DNA from: Styela clava
Lineage: Eukaryota > Chordata > Ascidiacea > Stolidobranchia > Styelidae
Direction: 5' to 3'
Assembly (NCBI RefSeq): GCF_964204865.1
Contig: NC_135260.1
Location: 20,630,001 to 20,694,000 of the forward strand
Length of the DNA stretch: 64,000 nucleotides
A program made the translations under genes and the position numbers. The notes under the pieces are model-generated. The model did not search any database. It worked only from the letters and a program-made list of their open reading frames with translations, and had not been told where the DNA came from. Within the stretch, counting starts at the first letter, position 1, and each line of letters starts with the position of its first letter. This document shows, piece after piece, positions 12,040-23,058 of the stretch.

Positions 12040-13350
12040 TTCATTGTACTAAAATAAATTTTACGTCGTGAGATTACACCGGTTTAATCTTAAAAATAAT
12101 CTGAGTGGCAGCATTGCGATTGAGTGGATCGGTGTTACAAGTACAGATTTCTCTAATTCGCAAAATGGCAAAAATACGGATTTCTAGCGGTGATAACGAA
12201 TTAGCAAGATTGCAAACATACCTATCAAACCTAAGTATAATTAGACAGCTTATCTCATGTGTTTATGTCCACATATTACATCTGTTTTTTTAGAGTAGCA
12301 ATGTATTTAAAAGTCGCCACCGCGAGTTACGTTAGACACAAGGTAATTACCATGAATTGAGTATTTATTGTACGCCACAGAAGAGTCTCACTGAAAAAGT
12401 CGTTTTTTTTAACGAGCGAATGATCACGACGACTGTTTTATGAGGGAAACGAAATATATATAGACAAAATATCTGGTGAATGAGATGTATGATAAACATC
12501 TCATTCATATGAGAATATTTCAAACAACCGTAATCGGGATGTCGAAACGCCGAAACGATCGCCGTGACAATTTTATTTTTCGGAATTTACTTGAAGACTG
12601 AAAACTTCGCAACAATGCGGCGTTTTTTATTCAATAATTTTGTCATAATCCAAGGCCGCAGTAAATATTTTTGTCACCGCGCGAATTCTCATGCAACGGC
12701 GGATATCGTAGTTAGGCTTTTATTTTTTGGACAAAAATTTGATTTTACATCGTCGACGATGTCAAAGACAACTATTAAAGAGTGCATTCACAACACAAAT
12801 TAATTTTATGCTGCATTTTATCTTTTTTGTAGGATTTGTATTACAATTTGTAAATTAAGGTCCCGATTTTAAGCGAACAGTATTACCGACCCCGGAATGC
12901 GATATTTGTGAAGTTGATAGTTGACTTATTTATGCTTTTAATTTTATATTGTGTTCATGTTACTTTCGTATTAAATAATAATAATTAAAAACTCCGCAAA
13001 TTGGTAATCTCTTGAACACTCAGTGTTGAGAATTCACGTAACTCAGCTTTGGAATAAAACACTGATAATAAACACTTGAATAAATCGGCAATAATGGCAT
13101 TTCTACGTGGTCAAATTAATATTTCTCCCCGTCCACAATATCTTGGAAAATTTTCATAGAATACAAAATTTACCAATCGTACTTATCTGGTTCGAGAATT
13201 CTAAATTTACAAAACGGTGTTGGCGCGCTTTATTCGAAATTAGAAATTGAAAAATATGATAATTCTTACACGTAACTCGTTGTGAATTAATGGTAATAGA
13301 TTCTAATTTGCTTTTCAATGCTCTAATTAAATATATAATTAAAGTGATTG
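12040..13350. repeat. diverged copy of the large hAT-type repeat
   Basis: The words TTTAATCTTAAAAATAATCTG, GGCAGCATTGCGATTGA and GCGGTGATAACGA recur with changes at 55190-55660, and in reverse orientation inside 30328-32614. This block is therefore another, older copy of that family. No transposase frame and no clear ends. Confidence 0.5.
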
Positions 13351-13389
13351 AGTCGGGATTGGAGGAAAGGAAATACCCTTTACTGAATT

Positions 13390-13487
13390 GCAAGTGGGAC
13401 AAGCGGGAAAAGTGGGACAAGCGGAACACGTGGGACACGTAGGACATGCGGGACAAGTGGGACACGACATTTTTGAGACACCCGGTA
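13390..13487. repeat. GTGGGACAA minisatellite
   Basis: About nine imperfect copies of a 9-10 bp unit (GTGGGACAA / GCGGGACAAG / GTGGGACACG). The minus-strand frame of Cys-Pro-Thr repeats seen here is a translation of this array, not a gene. Confidence 0.8.
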
Positions 13488-14081
13488 TGAAGACTTTGGG
13501 CTGGATTCCAGACTCGTCATGATCCGTAAAAAATAAAAAGATGAGACAGGCATAAATTGCTATGAGATGGGACAGAAAAATATGTCTCATGGACAAGCCT
13601 GTGGTTAGATATATTTAATAAATTCATGTGATTTTATTTTCCAGAATATTAACAAACACTACCAAAGGAAGAACATGTTATAAACGGTATTAAATAGATA
13701 AAGTATTCCGTACGTTAGACCGTTTTCATATATCAAAATAAATAATTATTTTCATTATACAAAGTTGCTGTCACAGCTTCAGTAGAACTTTTGCTGTCCT
13801 CATGATCTTCAACCGGCAAGGAAATTTTAATGTTAAAGGTTTCACAAAAAACGTAAAGCAAAAATACGAAGTGATTGAATAATGACTAAGTGATTCAAGT
13901 GTCTTGCAGCACACTACCACAAATTTATTCGTCTACGTTTCGTCTGAAGGTCAGAATTCCTCGAACAAGCATTTATCAAACTATTCAACAAGAAGGGAAA
14001 TTGCATGTACAATTAAACAATGGGTGTCATAGCAACATAACAATATCGCCAAATAATGTTGTTATTATTGTTAGTAATAGT

Positions 14082-17000
14082 TCATAATGTATTATCTATT
14101 TTGTCACAAATTTTTCTCCATTGACAATTTTTTTGATTTTTGAAACGATAATATTCAAGGGCATCGTCTAAGTCCCATAGTTCTCCGGCTGGTTTATCGA
14201 GCGGCATGTTAATAAATTTCTCATTCATGAATATTTTCAACTTCTTCTTTTTATCTTCTGAAAAATCACACAACTTTAAATTGTCGTTTAATTATAGATT
14301 GCAAGTAAGAAAAATGTAAACGTTGTGCTTGGTAGCTGTGAAATATGATTTTTGTACAATTTTGCAAAAAGTGGGGTTGTGTACCACCAAATTGAAGTAA
14401 GCTTATAATCGAGAACTTACAGTTAATCTACTGAAAGAGCCAGAAATTTCTATGAAAAAGATGTCAGGCAGTTCATGCTAACTTGAGTGAATACTTTGTC
14501 GATGATAAGATTTTGCAAGACTGAATCTATATATCGATAAAAAAAATTCCATACTATCACCCACCTCCACATTCATATAAAAGAAATATCACGTTTGCGG
14601 AACCAGGCGTGTAAAATGAAGTTCTGTACTTCCTGTTTTTCTTCTGTAAGTAGTTAGCACTTGTAAAAGGACCATCATTCTAAGAAGTATAGACCCGTTA
14701 ATGAATCGGGATTTGTAACATAAAGGTTCAATTTCATATCTTGATATTTGTTTATATTTCAGTTGCCTGATTGGACTTAATAGAATACGATGTTTATACT
14801 GTAAGTAATAGGATTTGCTAGAATATATATAAAGGGAATTACTTAATTAAATAATACAAAAATTTTATCCTGCAAGGATACTTACTATATTTAGTTAGGC
14901 ACAACGGACTAACCAGTGGCCAGCACCTTTTTATATATTATAATGTTGTTTTTATTTATATAATTTTCATTCCATATTTCTATAAAATATGTCATCATAA
15001 ACTGCTATAATTGTCACCTGTATGAGTTTCATTTCAGTCATTGTAGACATTAACGTGAAGGAATGGCCAAATAAAAAATGACCAAGTAATTCACTGTCAG
15101 ACGACGCGTTGTTCAGCGCAGATAATATGAAGTTTTTCAATTGGCAACTTTGCTTGTAGTTGACTTTATGAGGAAAGCTCTTGGTGAAGTAATTCTCTAA
15201 ATCTTCATAGTATTCAAGAACTGAATTAACAATTTAAAGAAGAAAGCAGTGAATTGGGTGATGTGAACATTTTAGGCAAATTCAAAGAGCCTCGAACATG
15301 ACCATGCTGGGTTATTTATTAACATTTTCCCTAGCAGATACATTCAACAAACATGGACCAAAACAGATTCCAAATTTATTGGCGGAAATTGTTATATATT
15401 GCGTTATGTCATTTCAAAAATTCATCTTTCTATTTAACATTTTTTGCCCAAAAATGTGAGCTCGAGTTGTTTGTCTCATAAATCCTCTTCGCTGATCAGA
15501 TCTGTTGAAAGCCTCTATAAAGTCGTTTTCTTACATAATTATTTAGTTTATCATAAAACTACTGTATAAAATTATTGTTACAATAACAGCGTTTTCAAGT
15601 AATTAGTCAATCTCTCTTACCTTGTAGATCGGGTTTCTCGAAAACTGAGCACCACGGACTTGGCTTTCCAGTTGCCCATTCCTGTTCAGCGCATCCTTCC
15701 TTTTTCAAAAATTGTATTAGTTCGTTTGATAGATGAGATTGTTGAATTCCAAGTCGCTTCGACACTTTTTCAACAATTGAAGAAACATACGAACCTCAAT
15801 GTTTAAAATCATTTTTAAGTCAACAGTAAAAGGTATGAATATATTTCTTTCCCCGAGGACAATGATAAAACAAATGGATTGATATTTCCAGTGCCTTGTG
15901 GGTAGACATTTTGATTAATGTGATCCTTCACATGCTCTGATTTAAAATTATGGTTATTGCTACTTATCGATCTTAAGATCGTTAAGTATGTTGATAGGTA
16001 TTTGTCTGTTTGTTTGTTTGTTTGTCTGTCTGTCTGCTAGATGCACGCGATATCTCATGAAAGCGAGGTTGAATCTGCTCCAAATTTTGCATGTGCATTC
16101 ATTATAGCTCGGATCAGAAGTCTATTGATTTTCGATGGATTATGTCGTATAATCAGCGAGTTATTAATTATTTAGTGATGGGACACATGGTGTCACTATG
16201 AAGTAAGAGCGCTGTCTTGGGGATCCTCAAACCTTCGATCGATAAGTCTTCGGTCTCCGACCGATATTCTCGTTTGTTTAGTTTCATGCTATGTACAAAA
16301 ATGACAGATATTCTAGGCTAAATCGTCAAACAGTGCGAGTTGTCTTCATCACTTACTATTTAAAAACTTTTGGGCCTCGACTGTCACTGTTAAATTTTCC
16401 CTGACTGATTTTATCCATTTTCTGCAATGTTGGTCCGAATGCAAAAGCATATCGTCAATTTCAATGTTAGGTCTCGATTTTGCCGTATTGAATATTCCGT
16501 CGAGAAATGCTTTTGAGGACTGTATTGTTCTTGTCGTATTGGATGATATAATTCTGAATTTATGTCATAAAGGATTGCAAACAAAGAAATTTTTCTTTTT
16601 AGAGTCGAACCAAAGTTAATTTAGGATCAGGACCATTGACAGTTGGGTCGGATAAGGAGACACAACCATATGTATGTCTATTGAAAATTGAGCATATATA
16701 TTTGAAAAAAAGTATAGTGTATTTGGATTATCAATTTCCATTAATTAATGAGAGATAAGACTTTATTTAAGTCGAATATTGATGGTCCAAGTATTTTGTA
16801 GAAGACAACGATATGCCTAGTAGTACGTGGTTTGATACCAGATACTGCACTGTGGAATTACAGTGGTAAAGCCTGCCCTAGACTATGCCAAATCACACGT
16901 GAAAAATATTAAGGTTTGAAAGGTTCATTTTTTGAATTTTGAATATTACGTTACATTGTAAGTCACAATGACATTTTTCGGATATGAATTTTTCACCTGT

Positions 17001-18220
17001 ATTTATTTGCATCAAGTTTTTCTTTGGACAGAATTTCAGGGAATGCTTTTGCTAATCTGCGGGTTATTCCATGTATTTCTGAATATCCGGTGGGAGCGAG
17101 GGTTTCGTCGTCGACTGTGTCATCAAACCAGATTTTCCAGTTTCGAAGTTTCTGAATATGAATTTGATAAATTTTTCATTATTATTTAACCTTGTGTTAT
17201 ATAAAAATTAATAATATATTCGATCACGCCGAATGCAATAACTAAATGAACAGTCATCCAAAATGCTGTAAAATGTTGATATATTTATATATAATATGTA
17301 ATTCTGAAAAGAAAAGGGTTCAGGCATGCCATGTCATATGTAAATATTCATTTACTGTATTTCATATTCAGTCTTGCATATTCATATAACAATACATATT
17401 ATTTGTCTCGGACTTTATATGTGTGATTAAAATGTGCATTCCTTGGTAAAGAGTGGCGTTGAAATATACAGAATTTGAATAAAAATGGCTTCTACCTGGA
17501 GATATTTAAACGATAATTCAGCATTTCCTGTAGAATTTAATATTGCTGTTATATCATAAAACGTTTTCATAATTTCATAATCCTCTTTGCCGGGATATCT
17601 TGATCCATGACGCGATAATAAAACAATGTGAACCAGGTTGCATCCTGAAAATATTAGTTTACACAAATAGTAAGGATGGAATGTTCCAATCGGCAATTTT
17701 TTTGCAAATTTCTCCACAATCAACGTGTTTTTGTGAGAGAGTAGCGTTTATGCCAATACACAAACAATAGTAAAAACAAATTTGAAAGTGTCCCAGAAAA
17801 TATACACAAACACATGAATTTTTAAAAATTTTCATTGCACACCGCGATTTTTATTATAGATCTTACTCAGACAGATGAATAATTACATTTTTTAAACGCC
17901 TCAAAAACAGAACGTGAGACAGTTCTGCGTGATGTGATAATAGTGAAACCTAATTCCACGCAAGTTAAAATTCAACCCCTTCGCCATCTTGCACTCTAAG
18001 ACCAGAACAATCTAACGGTAAGTGTATCCTTCACGAACGTAACCAAAATACCTTTGGGGACTTCACTGTGATCGTTTGGTAGTTTCCCTCGCACTCTGTC
18101 ATACAAAGTTTTCGTATTAAAATATTCATATGGCTGACTTTTCTCGTTCGTATGTCTGTTGATTACGGCATCCACATGCGTCGTCAGGCAGAAGAGAATA
18201 ACCAAAAAGTTTCCACACAT
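14082..18220 (-). CDS. MINPP1: multiple inositol polyphosphate phosphatase 1 homologue
   Basis: Eight minus-strand exons join with agreeing phases: 18052-18220, 17496-17644, 16997-17151, 16357-16553, 15621-15794, 15018-15220, 14565-14679, 14082-14257. They give 445 aa (human enzyme 487). The protein starts with a signal peptide (NFLVILFCLTTHVDA), then YFNTKTLYDRV. The histidine acid phosphatase motif LSRHGSRYP sits at residues 66-74. Later come a KSVRENLTVTVEAQKF-like helix, PSPWCSVFE (residues 265-275), and KKNRKYRTSFYTPGSANVIF near the end. MINPP1 removes phosphates from inositol hexakis- and pentakisphosphates in the secretory pathway and outside the cell. The second catalytic motif, normally HAE, reads HSF at 334-336, so the proton-donor acid is missing. 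The human C-terminal ER-retention signal is absent. Intron 4 holds a dispersed repeat (15961-16283). Confidence 0.85.
15961..16283. repeat. dispersed repeat, pair with 36031-36318
   Basis: It begins TTATCGATCTTAAGATCG (palindromic) and includes AGCGAGTTATTAATTA, TAGTGATGGGACACA and GACCGATATTCTCGTTT. The second copy at 36031-36318 matches in the same order and orientation along about 290 bp. This copy has a (TTTG)/(TCTG) expansion near 16008-16034. It lies inside MINPP1 intron 4. Confidence 0.75.
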
Positions 18221-18868
18221 TTTAAATACAAACTGAGTGATATTGGAGCCTAAACGCTTCTTTCACATTAAAACTACTTGTAACGGCTAAACATGCAGCA
18301 TAAATTTATCTCAATTGACAATGTCGTGTTCCATGGCATCTTGACAGATCAATCAATCGTTTTTTCGCGTCAACATGCGTGTATACGCAGTTTTGGCGCT
18401 AATGGGAATGAACAGTGTGCTGTGACGAATTGACGTAAGATCTCAACAAGTACATAATAACTATGAGGTGTACACAATTTTATGAGAAGTAGATCTTTTG
18501 TGGTGTTGCCCGAGACAGATACTATATAATGTATCTAACAGTTGCCTATGACTTCCATTGGAATACAATTTGCTCATGACGTTGACCCCGTTTTAACATT
18601 TAGTCTATATAATGTAATGTTTGAAAACATTTTCGCAATATGCCAAAGGCACGAACCCAGCTTGTAGTAAATAACAAAATTTAGAGTTTTACCCACTGGT
18701 CAGCGTATTTTTTGTAAACACCTACCTAGTTTTAGTTTCACAGTTCAGTTTTGAGTGCTTCATCTATCTAGCTTATCACCTCCGGAAACCAAAGTATTGA
18801 TACACACCAATAACAATGATAAAAACTGAACAAGATCAATCATAATCGAACGCATATCGACATCGCGA

Positions 18869-20158
18869 TTAACAAATTGTAAGACTCATCAAATTATCAT
18901 CTTCCGGTGTATAATTTCCGTGCTCCTCGCATTTTCCATCAAAGTATGTTTCAGGACTTGGTAGTCCGGCAGATTCGTGGCCGAAGCTCGTTTTGAAACA
19001 TAAAGTTTTTTTGATTGTTTGGATATAATATCGATGACATAAATAACGATACCCAGGTGAGTGTGGAGTATATAATGCTGAGCATTTTTTCTAAGTGAAT
19101 TTTAAGACGTCCGGAAGTATTCTTACCAAGATGACGTACATCCTGAACTCCAACCGGGTACACATACAATATTCAGGTTGTGCGCCATCTTGGTACGAAT
19201 ACTTCGGGAGCATCTTTTTGTTAAAAAAAATTATTTCTTAATTACATGAGTTACTTTTGAATACATAGTAACATTAAATCTCCTTACAATGTCAGAAATT
19301 CAATTTTAGTACAATGAATGGTAGTTTATTGCACTAATATAAGCCAAGATTCATTGCCAGCATCTAGCCACTTTCTTTTGCACTCTTTAAACTACATTTG
19401 TGTTGCCGCGGGCATTTCGTTTTCCTGCTTAAAGCTTCGGGACTTGGGAAATATTTTATTAGTTGAAATGGATTGGAATATTCGACCTCGTCTTTCACTC
19501 CGAACAAGGCCATGTAAAACCATCCACTGGTATCTAACAATGTGTAACGTGTTTTCTTTTGGAAGAACCGGAAACTTTCAGGTTCAGCATTGACTTTGGC
19601 CAAATTAATATATCCTTGTGGAGATAGAGGGTATGCGAAACCGAGATGTGCACCTGGTATGCCAACATAGTTGAGTCAAACACTTTGATCACTATAGTAC
19701 ACAACACACATTTCCTGAGTGCTTCGGTTGTACGTGGTAACGCGCACATGCATCAAATTCCACTTGTTTATTGACCTATAGGTTTTTGACGAGCTTTTGT
19801 GTATGATTTCATCCCATAGAATTTGTATGTTGTTCTAAAGAATACAAGTTTCAGCTTTTTCATTAATTCAAACCGCGTGTTGGGAGTAAGTTTTGTAATA
19901 TTGCGTGTTGGTTTTCAACTGGTTTATTGATATCCATCATTTGACATCCTTAAATCGATGATGCCAGTGAATCTTTAATACAAAAAGATCAGTATTATCT
20001 GCAATATAAACAGCAGTACCCGCTCAAATGACAGTTGGGGAATGGATACTCATTTCATCTGCTTCATCCCGTGGCGTTTTAATATGAAACCTGCCTTTTA
20101 CCAGTTTACATGAGTGCCAATTGGTATCTAAGCTCAGCCAGAGACAAAAAGTTTCGGA
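18869..20158 (-). pseudogene. second lipocalin-like gene, possibly broken by an in-frame TGA
   Basis: Minus strand. A strong acceptor (TATTCTTTAG) opens a 116-codon frame (19834 down to 19487) ending at a GAG/GTCGAA donor. Late in this frame lies RYTLLDTSGWFYMALFG, which fits the second lipocalin motif region, preceded by GYINLAKVNAEPESFRFF. A terminal segment (about 18980-18869) carries GLPSPETYFDGKCEEHG and ends LMSLTIC before TAA, like lipocalin C-termini. A possible upstream exon (20158 to about 20032) encodes WLSLDTNWHSC. Codon 53 of the long exon is TGA (19678-19676). The reads on either side are open and alike in style, so the gene is either a pseudogene, an assembly error or spliced in another way. 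Read-through past the long exon shows a second PSPEALSRKTKC tail. The family call is by motif only. Confidence 0.4.
19107..19213. mobile_element. palindromic hairpin MITE, copy 2
   Basis: The inverted arms are CCGGAAGTATTCTTACCAAG and CTTGGTACGAATACTTCGGG, same family as 6478-6583. Confidence 0.7.
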
Positions 20159-20373
20159 CTGCGGTTAGCTTGATGAAATGTTATTAAATATACATCCTAC
20201 AATAAGATTTTTTGATTGCATATCACTGAAAGTTATGCCTTATATGTTTTTTTCCCATTGCACTATTCCTTTACTGATATTCGATAATATGACGCTCATC
20301 TGGCATAGCTTTTTAAGTTTGTAGACAAGTATAATCTTTTCCACGCAGTTCAGATGAGAATGCGCAAATATAT

Positions 20374-20570
20374 CTAACAATCGCTAATATTGGTTTGCAC
20401 TGTGATGAAATCCCATCTTGGCATTTCCGCCTCTCGCAATTGCTGCGTATATTTATCGGAGAAGTTCTGTGGCGTGGTTATCAAATGAAGAAAACATGGG
20501 AGTATTTTTTCTACTTCTCCACTACTCTCAAACCTTGACATTTTGTGAAGCCTTTTTCCATTCAACCTTT
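20374..20570 (-). other. open frame of unknown status upstream of the second lipocalin-like gene
   Basis: A minus-strand frame of about 60 codons includes QNFSDKYTQQLREAEMPRWD and has a usable donor (ATCACA/GTGCAA). It has a protein-like composition but was not assigned to a family and could not be joined with confidence to the exons below it. Confidence 0.2.
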
Positions 20571-23058
20571 TTTTTAAAAAACATCCCCAACAACCACAAC
20601 TGATTCTGTCATTAATCTTCCAAAACAAACACATAAAATCATCAACAAATGCATATCACCAAATAGTCAATTTAGTGTAATTTTTTGGCCTCATGTTTTT
20701 GATGTTTGTAACTAGATCTCTTGGGGATCTGTCAAACAAAGTTACATACAAAATATTCATCATGTAGTTGGAATAACTTTTTTACCACCCGTATATCATT
20801 CATGGTCAAGAATATTAAATGAAATAATAAAATCTAAAACCCGTTTCCGTGATTTTTTTTTGTTGTAACTGAATTCGGGGGACAGCATGACAACAGGCAA
20901 GAGAACCACGGTCGCCTCTTTTAGTGTATGACAGGGTTTCTTAAAAGGGGACTCCGGATCGGTTATCTGAGAGCACGAACAAACAGATGGGAATGCGAAT
21001 ATATAATATCTATGTATTTTTATAGAAGAGAAGAAGCAAAAGTGTTGAGGGTCTTTGGTAGTTTGAAAAGCATTGGCATGCAACATAAACATGAATTACA
21101 TTCTTTCTCACGGATATACTATAAAATGTAGCAATTTTATCATTCGTGTTCCCGTGATAGCATTATCTTTCACTGCATCGTCGTCATCATCCCGTTGCAT
21201 AACAATCCTTGTTAACAAATAATTGACTGTTTTCCACCGAGTATATATTTGCGCACAAACTATGCGCAATCCACTTGAACCACTGTCGACTGCATCAGCA
21301 GGCCTGTGTTGTTAATTGCAACAATAGCGGGTATTTTGAAATAGTACTCTTTATTTTACGCGTGTGTTCCAACAGTGTTTCCCTGTCTATGGTTCGCGAG
21401 TCGCGACTTAAAGCTGGATCGCCTGAAAATATTTTCGGTACGATTTTTTTTTAACAAATACCTAATAGTTATTGATTTTATTTCCTAGTAGATTTGGTGC
21501 TTCCGTAGTATGTGCACCAAGATGGCGCATAACCTGAACATAGTACGTGTACGAGGTTAGATTTCAGGTTGTGCGTCATTATGGTGCACAGATTTGACGA
21601 AAAACACTAATACAAATATCAAGCCGTAAAAAAATTGCTCAAGTCTGCAAACCTCACACCCCCGTAAAAATGATAGGCAATGATCCCAAGATGAATAATC
21701 ACAAATAAAAAAAACTTAATGTCTGAAAACAATGTTGGACCTTAAAAGGCCCCTTATCTGCCGAACTATGAAATGCATCAGCTAGATTAAGTCACCAATT
21801 TTTGTTTAAGTTGAAACCATGAAAATTTGATGAAGTATGGGGAAAAAGCAACTTCATATAACGGACAAACAAATCGTCGCATGAAATATGTGCAAGGTTG
21901 ATCAAAAGATTGTTGCCATCGAAGAAGGGTTGAAAATATGAAATTCTGAGATAACGAAGTGATTTCTGACGAAAATAGCGCGAACCTACAACGCAGCAGG
22001 TCGTGGAAATAAATATAATGATGCAAAAACCCGAAAATACTTTGAGAGGTTATTTTGCCTTTGTGACGTCACAATAGTCCAGCGGTGACAATGATAATTC
22101 ATTATGACGAAACAAATGTGCATGTCATACTAAATCTCCAATTTTATGGGTTTCGGAATTCTTAAAATATAATCTGAGTTAACAGACAGGTGCGCAGCAT
22201 TACATAAATACCTATTTTATAAAAAACTCAAAATCGCCAAAACTGACTTACGCAATTCGGTTATTAGCGTGACGATATTTTATAAAGTAATTTTTTATTG
22301 AAATATCGCATTCATGGAGATCACTATAGTAATCAGATAGCGGAGTTTCATGGTTTCATACCTAAAAGTTTTACAGATGGAAAGTATACTTGTCTGTATG
22401 TTCTGTTAAGTGTGTCATTTATACCAAATTGCTAATTTCTACAAATGGTATTACAGTATACAATCATCTGTATCATAAAATTCATAATCTTGCTAGCTTA
22501 TGTGATGTACAAAATTGGTTTTATTGAACCCTCATGTCTCTACCACATATCTGAACATTGCTCATTGTTATCTAAATCACTTGTAGACCGATGAACAAAA
22601 TCGATGATAAAAAGAAATGTTGTGAAAGAAATCTATTTGCGGCGAGCATAGTTCACGGAAGGCGAATGGTGGGCTTTTAATCGTGGCGATGTATTTTACT
22701 GATTCAGATTGCGTTGTAAATATTTGTTGTTTCAAATAAAAAGTTGTTTGGGGAAATGGATTTCGTATTCCCCAAAAGCCAGCTCAGTTGTTGAAATAGT
22801 TCGCCTATTGATGAAATCAATCAATCATTTGTGGTCTTTTTCCGCTCAAAGTAGTGGTGTCTCAAACCTAATATCATTGCTTAAAATTACAATATATATT
22901 TGGTGGCTTCGCCTTCGCACCAACACGACACAAAGGTGAGATTTAACGCACCACTGCACAAAATTGGAAGAAAGCGTGCTACTAGCTTCGCACTAATCAG
23001 CCTGGCTGTGAGATTTATTCCTACGCTGCACTCGTCGAGTATGCAATAAAGTGGAACA
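20571..23058. other. mostly unassigned intergenic sequence
   Basis: No gene was recognised. It holds one hairpin MITE (about 21497-21586) and a CAGTGTTTCCC/GCGAGTCGCGAC block near 21375-21415 that looks like a hAT end. Open frames here are short and AT-driven. Confidence 0.4.
21497..21586. mobile_element. palindromic hairpin MITE, copy 3 (decayed)
   Basis: The left arm is CTTCCGTAGTATGTGCACCA then AGATGGCGCATAACCTGAAC; the right arm (AGGTTGTGCGTCATTATGGT) is diverged. Same family as 6478-6583. Confidence 0.65.

Noticed and set aside
13339-13596. Minus frame with Cys-Pro-Thr repeats (metallothionein-like look)
   Set aside because: Direct translation of the GTGGGACAA minisatellite, with no signal of selection.
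13780-13850. Minus frame ending LPVEDHEDSKSSTEAV as another terminal exon
   Set aside because: No clear splice acceptor and no upstream exon; too short to support.
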